From: Dryas octopetala
Taxonomy: Eukaryota; Streptophyta; Magnoliopsida; Rosales; Rosaceae
NCBI GenBank assembly: GCA_963921425.1
Contig: OY992836.1
Location: 12,989,304 to 13,053,303, forward strand
Length of the DNA stretch: 64,000 nucleotides
Direction: 5' to 3'
A program made the position numbers and the translations under genes. Under the pieces are notes generated by a model. The model was not told the DNA's origin. It made no database searches and saw nothing but the letters and a program-made list of their open reading frames with translations. Within the stretch, counting starts at the first letter, position 1, and each line of letters opens with the position of its first letter. Shown here piece by piece: positions 21,993 to 34,713 of this stretch.

Positions 21993-23473
21993 TAATGTAC
22001 ATTATTAAAGGCAAGATGCAAGGCTAAATGCAAGATTTAGCTTTTGCTTTTAGCCAAATGCACAAATTTATATATTGCTAGAGACAAAAGGCAAAAACCC
22101 ACATATTTAATTTATTAAGTGTATTCATATATATTCTTATAAATTAAAATTTATAAATTAATATAATTTAATAATTATATAATTATATAATTATAATTAT
22201 TTTAATGAGATCTTTAATATGAGTATAATATTGAATATATTTAAATATTATTATTTTAATACCTATTTAATTATTTTTCTCATTTGTTTATTGGCTAGTG
22301 GCAATTAAAACAAAAACAAAAACAAAAGGCAGCATGCATGCGTGAACAGTGGCAATTGTCATAAATTTGAACATTGGTGCCATGTGTTGGAAATTGATAG
22401 GTGGGCTTTAAAAAATAAAGGCATAAATTCAATTTAGACACATAACTATATATGCTATTTCAACGGGGTCCATGAACTTTCAAATATTTCAAATATATAC
22501 CTGATTTATTATGTAAATTGAAAAATGAAATTTCGTCCATCAATTTATTGAGAGATCAGTTAAATGTCAGCTTGGCTTTTACTAATGGGGATTAATTGGT
22601 AACGTCGCACCAACTCAGCATACATTTCCCGCCAAATGAGCAACACATGTCCACTTGACACGGGCTCACACACCCATCACCTCTTTCATGCTCGTCAAAC
22701 GTTCTCTTGACCATTTAGTCTCCAAAAAACATAACGTTTTCCCCTAAATTCGAATATAAATCTCTCAATTGTGTTCAACGAGCGAGAAAGAAATGATGAG
22801 TTTATGGACCCGTGTCAGGGGTTAGGTGGACCTGTGTCGCTCATTTGGCGAGAAATGAGCTACACGAGTCCACCTAACCCCTGACACAGGCCCACAAACT
22901 CTCACTCTCTCTATTATTATAAACTTATGGGTCTGTGTCGCTCATTCGGCGGAAAATGTTTGCTGAGATAGCACCATGTCGTCAAGTAATCTCGGTCAGC
23001 AAAAGCCAAACTGTCATTTAACTGAGCTCTCAACGAATCAATGGACATAAATTCATTTTTTAATTTAAATAATAGATCGGGTGTATATTTGAAATATTTT
23101 AAAGTTCATAAACTACGTTGAAATAGTTTATATAGTTTGTGTCTAAATTAAATTTATGTCAAAAATAAAAATAACAATTGGAAAACTTTTTCTAGGCCAG
23201 TAAACATGAAGACAAAAAGGGCCCGCTTATCCAATCCGCGCGCGACACCTAGACTCCACTAGAGGTACTGCCACCAGCTTTTTCTCCATGCAGACTGCAC
23301 AATTCCTTGGCTTCTGTGCGAACAATAACAAAATTTTGGACTACATTTAGCCTAAAATCTTGCTAGGCAAAAATTGTCTTGTATTCGGCCTAGCAATATA
23401 GGGATATTTTCACATTTTTAGCTAAATGTTGCCTTTAGGCTTGCATTTATCCCAGCAATGTACATACTCTAAG
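21993..23473. mobile_element. Probable host MITE interrupted by two other elements
   Basis: Its right end, read on the other strand, is GAGTATGTACATTGCTGG followed by AAATGCAAGCCTAAAGGCAA and then CATTTAGC. The left side reads TGTACATTATTAAAGGCAAG, then AAGGCTAAATGCAAGATTTA. The two are degenerate inverted repeats with the first few bases of the left end lost or altered where the 21290-21992 element joined. The fold-back element 22420-23160 sits inside it. Boundaries are uncertain. Confidence 0.45.
22420..23160. mobile_element. Fold-back Mutator-like element, 741 bp
   Basis: Perfect 9-bp target duplication AAAAATAAA (22411-22419 and 23161-23169; low complexity, so weaker than the others). 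Long inverted arms begin GGCATAAATTCAATTTAGAC and GACATAAATTTAATTTAGAC. The centre adds a tight hairpin of about 100 bp around 22799-22899: GGGTTAGGTGGACCTGTGTC faces its complement in CCACCTAACCCCTGACACAG. Non-coding. Confidence 0.82.
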
Positions 23474-24250
23474 GAACCACTTGGCTGTGCTGTTTATAAG
23501 TATTGGGCAATCCTAACCTGTGGATCATGTTTTTGGGGTTGACCTAAGCCCATGGGCTTCTAACTAGAGAGGGGACTGCCAAGTGGGTCCAACCCCTCAC
23601 CTCTTGAGCATGCTTAAGTTTTCTAGTGTTCTATTAATTAGTATCAAATCAAAGCACCACATTGAGAATAGTATGGCTATGACTTCGTAATTTATCTTTA
23701 CAGTCAGACGAGAAAGTATATGAGCTTTTGGATACCTTTTATCTTATAATTTGGTTTTGTAAGGACAAGTTTTACTCACGAGTATTATTTCATGCATTCT
23801 TATTTGGTCACTAAGATGTAGTTCATGACTAACCAAACTAATATGTAATTCATGGTTGACGTTTAAATCCCATATCCTTCCTTGCTAGAAGTGACCTAGC
23901 TAGTTTCCACTTTAACTTATTATGTTCTCCCTTTTTTGCAAAGACAATAATGACTCCATATGGTTTAAAATGCAAGCAATGACCAGTGTGGTAAGCGACA
24001 ATAAGTACTGGTCGATTCTTCAACAAGAATATAATAATATTAAACCAGACATATATAATAATGATGCAAAATAAGAGTACTGGACAAAGTTGATTGTCAA
24101 TTTGTCATAAACTATTCAGAGTGGGCTTCACGTTTCATTCATATGATATCCATGTCTTGTATCTTTGTCCTTGTATAATTGCTCTTTCAGTATAACTCAT
24201 CTCGAAATTTGAATGACACTTCAATTGTAAGGGAACATTGATGACATAAA

Positions 24251-24979
24251 TACGGGTGTGTTTCGAACGGATTCGATCGAAAATAGGGTGTTTTAATTCC
24301 AATTCAAAAAATTTCAAAATAAAATTTTTATTTCAATTTTTATTTTAATTTTTATTCCAAAAAATCGGAATTTCAACATTTCATTCCAATTCAGAATTTT
24401 TGAATTTCTCGAAATTTTCAGATTTTTTCGGAATATCACATTTTTGGAATTTTCGGATAAAAATTCGAAATTTTCAAATAAAAAATCAGAATCTTCACAT
24501 TACTTTTTGTTATTAGTAAAAACAAACAAAAAAAATTAGTAATTACACGTACAAAAAATGTGGGTGTTTTTGTTAATATTTATGTTATTATGATACACAT
24601 ATATTTATAATATACATATGTTTATATTAATAGTATTATTTATTTATTTTAATATATATGTATGTGTATGTTTGAAACAAATAACAAATTAATGAAGCAT
24701 ATAGTAAAAAACTAAATAAATGATATAATATTAATATAAATACGAAATAAATTGGCATAATTTCGAAAATATCGAATCGGAATGCCTTTGGAAAATTTCG
24801 AATCGAAATTCGGATTGAATCGGAATTTACTGATACATTTCAATTCCAATCCAATTTTTTTCAAAATTTTCAGAATTCGGTATTTTTGAATTTCGAATTT
24901 GATTCGGACGTTCCAAAATTGAAAATTTTGGGATTGAAATCGGTCGGATTCGGATTTTCCAATCCAAATCACACCCCTA
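24251..24979. mobile_element. hAT-like MITE, 729 bp
   Basis: The ends TACGGGTGTGTTTCGAACGG and, on the other strand, TAGGGGTGTGATTTGGATTG are related inverted repeats of the TAGGGGTG type. Flanking octamers GACATAAA and GATATAAG match at 6 of 8. The inside is AT-rich and full of GGAATTTTCGAATTTTGAA-like reiterations without coding content. The stretch 23474-24250 between elements shows nothing I can name. Confidence 0.6.
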
Positions 24980-25185
24980 GATATAAGTCAATATATAAAG
25001 AGTCTATTAATATATAGGTACTAACATCTAATTTTATTAACCAAAACTACCTAAAGCCTCATTCTTCCTTTGCGGACCAGCTACCACAAACTCATTCTTC
25101 ATTTGCGGACACCAAAAATATAACATGCAGACATCTTCCAAAAATACCAGCATCAACGCATCACTAAAAACAGAAACAGAAACTG

Positions 25186-25420
25186 CGAGTCCGCAACTCC
25201 AATAAACTGCAGTTTCAGTTCACTTATAGTTCCAGAAACTGCAGAAACCTGCAGTTTCAGTTTACTTGCAATTTCATAAACTGCAGTTTCAGTTCACTTA
25301 CAGTTCCAGAACTGCAGTTTCAGTTCACTTGCAGTTCCAGAAACTGCAAAAAACTGCAGTTCCAGAAATTGCAGTTTCAGAAAACTGCAGTTCCAGAAAC
25401 TGCAGTTTCAGAAACTGAAC
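25186..25420. repeat. Degenerate tandem array of CTGCAG-containing units
   Basis: Alternating blocks AACTGCAGTTTCAGTTCACT and TGCAGTTCCAGAAACTGCAG recur about eight times with variable length. Each contains the palindrome CTGCAG. The following 25440-25760 is GA/GGA-rich low-complexity sequence with no gene. Confidence 0.85.
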
Positions 25421-26112
25421 TAAACAAAAAAAATCAAGAACCTACTACTGATGTAGAGGTTGGGATTTGGGAGGAGTTGAAGATGTGGAAGTTGGGATTT
25501 GGGAGGAGCTGAAGATGTGGAGGAAGAGAGGAGGGGCTGGGTTTTGGTGGGTTTCGGCGGCAGGGGGCGACGGTAGGGGGCGAAAGCATGGAGAAAGAGA
25601 GAGAGAAGGTGGGCTGGTGGTCAACCCAGGTGGGGGATGGAGTTACTGATGGAGGAAATGAGAGAAAGGAAGAAGAAAAAAAAAAAGAAAGAGAAAGGAG
25701 AAGGAAAAAAAAGAAAGAGAAAGAGAAAGAGAAACGGAGGAGAAAGAAGAGAGAATGAGATCAGGGTGGGTAGTGGGAAGTGTGGGTTGAGTGCATTGAT
25801 AATATGGAGAAAGAAATCAAATGCAGTGACCTAATTCTTAATAAAGTGGCCTAATTGTTACATTTTAATGATCATGGTATTACAGATTAAAAACAATAAC
25901 TAGTATGTAGCTTAGGGTAATTAATTCATATATAAATTGGGTCTTCTTGAAAAACTGCATGTGGCTGGGTTGTGGAGGCTACAATTTATTTCTTTGATTT
26001 CATGTTTCAAGTAGGGCTGGAAAGTACGTCATGTGATTGGATTGAATATTGATGGGTTTATCTGAAATAGGATTAAATGTAGAGTTCTTCCTTCAATGCA
26101 TAATAAGGGAAA

Positions 26113-26303
26113 CAGTAATGCTACACTTACCACATTTTTATACCACAATTTTATATCATCTTACATGGCATTCATACATTGGACACTAAAAATTAAAAAA
26201 TAAAACCTAAAAAAGAAAAAGAAAATACTCTTCCAGTAAAGTAATAACACATCAAATGGGATACAAATGTAAGAAAAAAAATGTGGGACAACTAGCATTA
26301 TTG
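26113..26303. mobile_element. 191-bp Mutator-like MITE
   Basis: Perfect 9-bp target duplication TAAGGGAAA (26104-26112 and 26304-26312). Inverted ends CAGTAATGCTACACTTACCA and, on the other strand, CAATAATGCTAGTTGTCCCA, both followed by CACAT. Non-coding. Confidence 0.85.
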
Positions 26304-26312
26304 TAAGGGAAA

Positions 26313-28682
26313 TCAAAACTTATCTTTTATATATGCTTTTGAAAATCTGATGAAAATTTTAAATAGATGACAACTTAAACTACAAAAAGAAATTATATTG
26401 AACCTTATTTTGTTGTTAGAAAATAACTTCATTTATTGGAAGAATATTAAATGTCAAATAATAAGAATTTAGAGGTTTTGCATCCCCATAATATGAATGC
26501 ATACAATCATTAATCAGCATTGCATTGATCTAACTAAGAAAGTATAAGAGAGAGTAGAAAAGATAAAGAGAAATGCTAAGAGAATAAAAGGGTATGAAAT
26601 ATTAGTCTAGTGAGTTTAACGGCTATGTCCTGACCAAATAAAAAGGAGTTTAACGGCTATGACGAATGACCAGGTCAATTGAGACTCAAAATCAAGATAA
26701 TTAGCAGATTTGGATCGTACTAAACCAAAAATCTAGCTAAAAAAGTCTTGAATAGTTCATTCACATATGTACGATATGAACACCTAATACTATAGTGCCA
26801 TGTATGTATTCTATATTTTTTTCTAAGAGAAAAAAATAATTTTGGTCCATGTGTTTTATTTCGAAAACATATTTGATCACGTGGTTTTAAAACTTCACAT
26901 TTGGTTCTTATGTTTTATATTATTTGCAATCTTAGGATATTTTGCATCCAATATGAAATTTTTTCTTAAATAGAAACTAATAACCTGTTTAAACTTGCGA
27001 GTTTTAATTAAGAATGATCTAAAATCATGTATATAACTTTGAATTTGATTTTTAAACAAAAATTTAGAGAAATCCCAAACTTAAAGTTCAAACCTTAAAA
27101 TTTTTTTAACCTCAATATTTTTAGCAAATAAAGACGAAAATAAAAATTGAAATTAGTTTTAGAAAACCTATAAGATGGTCCTTCAAAAAATTTTGTTGAA
27201 AACAACTGGATAATTTATCCTCAAATTGAAAATTTAAGTTTTGTTAAAATTGTTCTAAAATTGTAAATAATATAAGAAAGCAATGATCAAATGTGGAGTT
27301 TTAAAATCACATGGACCAAATTTGTTTTTTGGGGTAAAATATAGGACCAAAATCATTGTTTCCCTTCAAAAAATTATAATTTTTCCTTTTAATAAGAACA
27401 CACGCCAATAACATTATATAAATGAATATCGCATCATACACGTAGCACGACCGTCTTCTAGGGATTTTAATGAGTCTTAGGTCATGATGATGGATGCTAA
27501 ATAGACTGGATCATTAATTCATATAAATGCTAGAGTTTAAAATATGCATCTACACAAAGACTTCTAAGTTTTCTTTTTGTCAGAGTAGAAGAAATATTCA
27601 TCTATATACCCCAAGACTTCAAAGTTCTGACGCGTGAAAATTAATTCTAACTGGTAAAATATTGGAAGAGAAAATGTCCTTCCTTTGATAGCAAAATCAT
27701 AAGTCTAGTTTTTAAATTGGAAGTAATGAGCACTTCTAGAACTAATAATTTTCAATGGTTTGACAATGTTAAAGTGCTTTTAACTCACATGCACTTTAAA
27801 ACCTTTTCAAGTATACAGAAAATTGAGTCACCCCTTTATCTTTTCAAATTTAAAGAATGATTTGAAATTCATCACCAAAGTTTAATGGCCAAATGCGCAG
27901 GAAATCAAAATTAGAATGCTATAACTAATGCAGCAACATTAGTTTGGTCGGTGGCTATTCTTTAGCGTTTACGCAATCAATGATCATCCCTTTCCTTTTC
28001 CTGCTAGCTATTTTTTTTTCATGAAAAAAAATCTTCATGATTAATTCATTATCCTTCTTTTATCTTCGAAGTCTCTTTGAGTACCTACTACCCATAAACC
28101 ATTCTTCGAAAGTGATCGATCTAGTAAGGATTTGAGTTAGTGAATTAATTTGAAGACATCATGTGAGGCTCACCCCCACAATAATGGCCAAATGAGAAGG
28201 CCAGTGCAGTAGAGAGATAAAAAGAAAGAGAAGGGCTTAGAATATCTCACATTAGATAACTAAACTCTTGCATAATAATTTATAAAGTAATAAGTCTTTT
28301 TATCTATTACTAATTGGTTTTGAGTTAAATAATCTAATTTCTTCGATGGTATCAAAGAGGTTGTATACGTATCGTTGCCACTCAATAACAAAAAAAAAGG
28401 GTTAACGACAGGGGCATTATTAAAAAAAATTAAGACCACATGGATAACATTGAAAAATGATCAAACCACAAAGACTGAAGTAAAATTTAGCCAATTTAAT
28501 ATCTCCACAAATTTGAATCAGTAAATTACAAGTATTATAATTTTATGTGATTTTAATTAATAAGGGTTTAACACATTTCTAATTTATCCATAAATCAACT
28601 TATGAAAATTTAACGATTTTAAAAATAATTTTTTCAGTGCAATGTACATTGAGCATTCTAATGCTCAACATAATTATAGTTA
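26313..28682. other. Intergenic, no gene recognised
   Basis: AT-rich, with stop codons dense in all frames. A stretch near 26845-27340 begins AATTTTGGTCCATGTG and ends with the near-complement CACATGGACCAAATTTG, which suggests another old fold-back element of about 500 bp, but I could not find its edges. Confidence 0.4.
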
Positions 28683-29105
28683 GGGAAACTTAGAGTACAG
28701 TCCATTTGATGAGTCTTTCTTAAACTAAGACCATTAGTAATTTAGGGTTTTTAATTAAGTCCTTTTATTTTTCTTGTTTAACGACTTTATGTTAGGTTTT
28801 AACTCCAATATTTTAGGCTCCGCCCAAAATCTCAAAGTTAAAACCTAACATGCAACCTCTACAAAGCTCACTCTACACCCTAGGAGGGGAAATACCTTTC
28901 AAATAGAAGGAAATACTCTTCAAATCGGAGAAGAACTTTATTATGAATTAAAATAATTTTCTTATAAATTAAAATAACTTTATTATGAATTAAAAGAATT
29001 TTCTTATAAATTATTATAAATTAAAATAATTTTCTTATAAATTTTAAAGCACTCCTGGTCTCCATCTAAAAACTGTTTTTCTAAAGAACTTAAGTCTAAT
29101 TATCT
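28683..29105. repeat. Dispersed repeat, copy A (partner at 59893)
   Basis: Shares with 59893-60199 the blocks AGTTAAAACCTAACATGCA, CTCTACACCCTAGG and GGGAAATACCTTTCAAAT, a reiterated TTATTATGAATTAAAA, and a tail AAAAACTGTTTTT. This copy has an extra piece containing the inverted complement ATGTTAGGTTTTAACT (about 28789-28804), so it can form a hairpin that the other copy lacks. The class is unknown. Confidence 0.75.
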
Positions 29106-31478
29106 TTTATAGTTATTTGTTCTGCATCCATTGTCTTTTGCCTACAATAACATCTATATATCCCTAATGAAAGCTATAGATCCCTTATATAACCCCCAAA
29201 TAACCCCTAATAACCTAATAACACTGTTGTAATTGCATCTTTTAGTATCACTACATCAGTTGCAATTGCATTGCAACTTTTGAACACTCTCCAAAGTCTT
29301 CAAACACTCTTTGAGAGCGTTCGAGTACTCGACGCAAGTTTTCAAGATGCCATATAATTTGTTTCTTAAAGATATATAATATTTTTGAAAATTAATTTTT
29401 GAAGTGTTAAAAATTGTTAGAAATTATGGTTAATCATCCAAGAGTTCATTTTTTAAATTAATCATGCTAATTTATGTTGTTAACTATAGTCAATATTAAT
29501 GAAGTATAGGTTTATTGAATGCATATATTATTCAGTTGTACTTTTCTTTTTAATAATTTACTCTTTTTTTAAGAAAAATGAGCAATCCTTATTTGACTTG
29601 TTATTTATTAGACTTTTAATTATAAATTTGTTGGATGATTACAATTAAATTAAACAACACAGTCTAATCTAATACCTCACCAAAAACATCATAGTACTTT
29701 AAGAATTCAGTCCAATCTATATATCTCATTTATTCCAAAATATAATATAGTCTAATCTAAATTTTATATCGTACAAGATGGTAATCGACTCCAAGTTATA
29801 TCTCATCTAATCCAAAACAATAATTTAGCATAATTTAATTCATTATAACGTCCCAAACGAAGTGTAGGTGTGTTGTGTTAAGCTTTAAAATTAAATGTGT
29901 TATGCTAATATGGGCTGGTCATATCACCTGCCAATTATGGAAAGTCAAAATTGAGAAAAAGATTTGGCAATTGGCATCTTAAATTAAAAGAAAGTTTAGT
30001 AAAAAATAAATTATAAAATAACAACTTATTTAATTTTACAGTAAATGATAAAAGTGATCATTTTAGAGACCCCTCTGATAAAATAACTTTCATAAAGTGG
30101 ATGTTAAAAATGTCCACTTAAGTTTTTAAAAATGTTAAAAAGACCCACAATATAACGTATAGCTCGTCAAAACAGTGTTCCATGTCATGTTAGTGTAGGA
30201 TTGAGTGCTCGGCCCCTTTGGACGCACGCTCGACAATTTCAAATTTTTTTTTTTCTACTGGACGGTTGAAAGTGTTAACCCTTGTGCAACTAACATATAA
30301 AATTATGTGGATGTGATTCTAAATGAGTGTACTTTTGTGCTTTGTGTTGTTTTATTTATTTTTCACATGTATTGTTCGGTAGTGTTCTATCGAAATATCT
30401 AGGTTCTATTCGACAGATTGTTGCCGAATGAATCGAATTTGTTTAGCAAATTGCTGCTGAATGAAATGAATTTATTTGACAGACTAGTGCCGAACGAACC
30501 GTGAAAGTGACAACCCCCAACCCAAAATTCCAATTTTAAACCCTAAAAACCCGCACTCCAACTTGCAGCAATGACCATGGTGGAGAGAGAAGATGTTGCA
30601 GCAAGGTGGTGAGACCGTGAGATGGTAGGGTCCGATAACCTCAATGGCGGCATTGACTTGAGTGTGTCGTGTGTTGTATGTTGCTGGTATCAATTTGGTA
30701 GTGTTGAGGGGTGAGGTGTATAGTATTTGGATGTGTTGGGTGGGTGGGTGTGTAGTGATAAATTTTATGAGAGCAATGAAATAAGGATATTTTGGTAATG
30801 TGAGAGGTGTGTTATGAGAAATCACAAATTTTAAAAAATTGAAAAGGTGTATAATGAGAGAAAATGAGGTGTGCAAATAACAGTTATATTTTCTTTATTT
30901 TCTTTGGCTTGTACTCTCTTTTCTCTTCACACGCTTCAAGTCCTGTGCTTTGTTGGCTTCAACTTGGACTTTTTTAAGACTGCACAGGGTTACGGCATCT
31001 GGGGGTACGACAATTTGATTAGATATAGAATGAAGAGTTAACACAAGAAGAAAATTCCTTAAAAAATAAAATCTTTATTACCAAATAAAGAATCCCACAG
31101 ACCCACAGAGACCAAAAACAAGAAGGAGAGTTTTTCCCCTAGGAGTAGGCTCTGTTGGCTGTGTGTTTCCTAGTTGGCCTAAACTCCAAGTGTCTTATAA
31201 GTTATAACCCAAGCCTTCCAATTTTTCATGGCCTTGTTGTTCTGTTTTTTCACGAGGCCAAAAAGAAAAAGCTCCTAAACGGCTAAACCCAGACCCTTGT
31301 GACTCTGCCTTCTTTTTCTCTCTGACTGACTGACTCAAACACTCTTTTCTCTTTGAGAGGGTCAAGCGGCAGCTCAGCATACAAGGTTGGGGATGAACAG
31401 CTAGCACTCTCTGAGCTCTGCTTGGTGGTCCTTGTTTGCTTAGTCTTTCACTCTGCTTCTGGGTTTCTGGTAAAACCA
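29106..31478. other. Intergenic upstream of the sulfotransferase-like gene
   Basis: No gene recognised. At 30407-30500 a degenerate unit TTCGACAGATTGTTGCCGAA and TGAATCGAATTTG recurs three times. GAGTGCTCGG near 30203 recalls the CGAGCGCTCGGT repeat family. The last 400 bp are presumably promoter and leader of the gene starting at 31479. Confidence 0.4.
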
Positions 31479-34400
31479 ATGGCTGAAGACATCTGTTTCT
31501 TCAACAAGGTGTTGTTTTTTTCTTCCTTATTTTTCCTTATTTTGTGTTTTTGACTTTTCAAGTCCACTTTTTGTTGGAATGAAGTAGTGGGTTTTGCTCA
31601 AAAATGCTGTTTTTTCTTGAAGAAATTTCCTTTTTTATTTTTTATTTCGAAAGAAGTTATGGGTATGAGATATGTTCTGGTGGTCTTGTAGCATACATGG
31701 GCATCTTCGTTTTCTTTTTTTAGTTTCTACTTTCCTTAATCACCTGTAAAGGTGTTATACTTCAGACTTTGGTCTCAGTTTTGTGGTGGATTCATGGATG
31801 TGAAAGAAAAATATATATGGATTTGAAGGAGAATGTTTGGTTTGCAACTCCGATGCTTGCCACTCCTCTGCATGTTCGATCTGGGTTTTGATTTGGGTTC
31901 GATGATATGGGTTTCCATAAGTTTCCATAAGCTTAGTTATTGTTAATATTACCGTTTTAAAACCTACTTACATAAGATTTCTTCTAACTGACTTTTAATT
32001 TGTGGATTAGTTTTTGAGCTGGTATTTAGTGGGTCTAAGGATTTCTATACTTAAATTACTGTTGTTAGTGTTACTTGGAGAACCTACATTACATTTGTGC
32101 ATACCCATTAGAAGGTTTTCATAATCTCTCCTTATGAAAATTTTCTTTTAACTCTCCCCACTTCCCCCTTTTGGTTCACAGGAAACTTTCATCATAAAGC
32201 CTCCCAAGAAATCTCCTTTGTTATTGAGGATGACAGTCTTGATGTTTGCAATGGTCTGTGGAATTTATATCTGCTTCATGTGTCTAAAGCAGATAAGTAT
32301 CCAAACCATGACTAAATTTCAAAACATCAAAGTCATTGGAAGGCCTTCTCACGACATCAAACTATTCAAAATGCCCTATATGCATTACCCAATGCCTGAA
32401 ACATTTAGCAGGTAAATTGAGAATTTGTACCTTTTGACTTTGAATTTGGGCATCTTCAACTTTGTTAATCTCTGTTTTGGTCTATTTTCTAGGGCTGAAT
32501 GTGCACGAAATCCTGTAAGGTTTTTTGCAATCTTGTCGATGCAGAGATCGGGGAGTGGATGGTTCGAAAGCCTACTTAATAGTCACAAAAATATTAGTTC
32601 TAATGGAGAGATATTCTCCGTTAGGTATAGGAGAGAAAACATTTCTTCAATTGTACAGACTCTAGATAAAGTTTACAATTTGGACTGGTTCAGTAGTGCT
32701 TCGAAGAATGAGTGCTCTGCTGCAACTGGCTTGAAGTGGATGCTTAACCAGGTATATAAATAATCATATTCTTTTACGAAGTATTCTTCTCAGTGATTAG
32801 TAGAAAACTTATCTTTTTAGTGACAAGTAGTAGCAAATGTGAAACAATGTGAACATCTTGTTACCTAAGTGGTTGCAATTATGAAATATTGGAAATGTAG
32901 ACTATCATTGGTCTCTAAACATCAGAACAGCTATAGGGTATTCTCATCCCATGTTCGATAATTTGTCAACTTTTTTACAGATTATGTTTGATTAATTACT
33001 ATTGTTTTGAAGTTTTTTATGCAATAAGTTAGTAATAATCAATAATTTTATATATGATGTGATATTAGGGATGTTTTACTCATCCTAAGATTCTTAAAGA
33101 CATAATCGCTTTACTTCTTGTATTACTCAAATTATTGATTTATGTATCTGCGTGATGTCTCCTATTGGCTTTATATATGCATCATACATAGCATCAAATT
33201 AACAGGATTGACCAGCTCAGTATTAAAAAGATCATATCAATATAAAAGGTTGCAATTACCCAGACTGCCTTGAAAATTGGAATTAAGTTCAATGCAGTCC
33301 TTTTTCAGTTCTACATTGCTCTATGTGATTAGCACAGGAGGGATTAGAGTTAGCTAGTTAAAAGGAAAGATTACTTTCTGATGTAATTTTAACTTTGGGA
33401 GGTACAGATTGCGTAGTTTGGAGTATAACCCAACATACTATGTTCTGGGCATAGGTTCCCTTACTTGTAATGAAAACCCAAACATACCACGATTTTGGTA
33501 ACTCTGGTTTGGCAAACGTTGATAATAGTGTAAATGTTGGGACTATAAATATTTCAAGTATCTGAACTACTTAATAGTTTAAAGAAGAGTTTGATAAATT
33601 CCATATAAGCTGCTGGATAATCGTAACATTTCCATAGGGTACACTATTGCATTATACCCTTTCCTTGAAATAGTAGCAACCACCAGCTTTGAGACAAATG
33701 TGTGAAGTAATTGCCTATGGTTTAAATATTGGGGGGGGGGGGGGGGGGGGAGGGACAGTGCACGAGCTAACTTATGGATTATGCAGGGTTTAATGGAGCA
33801 CCATAAAGAAGTGTGTGTGTGTGTGTGTGCAATTTGCAATATATCTAAAGTAATTGACTATGAATATTTGGTTCAATCTTTTTTATGGGGGAGACAGTGG
33901 AAGAGGTAACATTGTTTTTGCAGGGCTTAATGGAGCACCATAAAGAAGTTGTACAATATTTCAATTGGAGGGGTGTTTCTGCAATATTTCTCTTCCGTAG
34001 AAATTTATTGCGTAGAATGGTTTCAGTTCTTGCAAATTCTTATGATCGAAATGCTAAGCTATTGAATGGAACCCACAAGGCACATGTACATTCTGAAGAA
34101 GAGGTCACTCTCTCTCTCTCTCTCTTCCCCCCGGGCATCCCCCAAATATTCATGGTCTTGAATTTTAGTTGGTGACTCCTTGTATATACAGGCTGATACA
34201 CTGTCAAAGTACAAGCCTACTATCAATTGCATGACATTGATTAGTAATCTTAAGGAAATGGAGTTGACTGCTGCAAAGGCTTTAGAGTACTTCAATAGCA
34301 CCAGGCACATCATTTTATACTATGAGGATATTATCAAAAACCGCACTGTAAGGATCTACGTAAAGTTTTCATGAAATCTTTGAGTTTGAGTAGTGCTTTA

Positions 34401-34713
34401 TTATGCTAGTCTCATCTAAATATTGTCATTACTCACTTGGAGACAACTGCGTACCACATCTGACTTTATGTTAGTACTGCTACTATTTTGGTGTACATTT
34501 TTGTGGGATTACAAATCTAAGGTGGTCACTATTCTTCATATGCAGAAACTAAGAGATGTTCAAGAATTTCTCAGGCTGCCACAAGTGGAATTAACTAGCC
34601 GTCAGGTAAAGATACACAACGGATCCTTGTCAGACCATATCATGAACTGGGATGATGTGAAGAAGACACTTATGGGAACACCTTACCAAGATTTTCTCCA
34701 CTCGGACTATTAG
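31479..34713 (+). CDS. Membrane-anchored sulfotransferase-like (P-loop) protein, 340 aa, 6 exons
   Basis: Exons: 31479-31508, 32182-32411, 32493-32751, 33924-34103, 34192-34347, 34546-34713. All junctions are GT-AG and the frame is continuous for 341 codons including the stop. Residues about 27-45 (MTVLMFAMVCGIYICFMCL) form one membrane segment after a short basic N-terminus, fitting a type II Golgi or ER protein. FFAILSMQRSGSGWFESLLN (about 97-116) is the 5'-phosphosulfate-binding loop, and IFLFRRNLLRRMVSVLA matches the 3'-phosphate-binding helix of PAPS-dependent sulfotransferases. The C-terminus is NGSLSDHIMNWDDVKKTLMG followed by a short conserved-looking tail. Plant relatives are annotated as P-loop or nodulation-protein-like (NodH-like) sulfotransferases; the substrate is unknown. 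The start is the first Met giving the short basic leader. Intron 3 (32752-33923) contains a partial duplication of the exon 4 start. Confidence 0.88.
33705..33812 (+). repeat. Partial tandem duplication copying the exon 4 splice acceptor
   Basis: About 105 bp related to 33847-33950: AGTAATTGCCTATGG against AGTAATTGACTATGA, then GGGACAGTG against GAGACAGTG, then ATGCAGGGTTTAATGG against TTGCAGGGCTTAATGG, and GAGCACCATAAAGAAGT in both. It includes the acceptor CAG and 26 nt of exon 4. The copy is interrupted by a run of 20 G (33731-33750) and continues into a (GT)n run. Confidence 0.88.
33731..33750. repeat. Run of 20 G
   Basis: Uninterrupted G20 within intron 3 of the sulfotransferase-like gene, sense strand. 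Runs like this are prone to G-quadruplex formation and to length errors. Confidence 0.97.

Noticed and set aside
25467-25834. Gly/Glu/Lys-rich frames of 60 and 65 codons
   Set aside because: GGA/GA-rich low-complexity DNA, no start context, no family.
30484-30876. 130-codon minus-strand frame
   Set aside because: Thr/His/Pro/Leu-rich with no recognised domain; likely chance.
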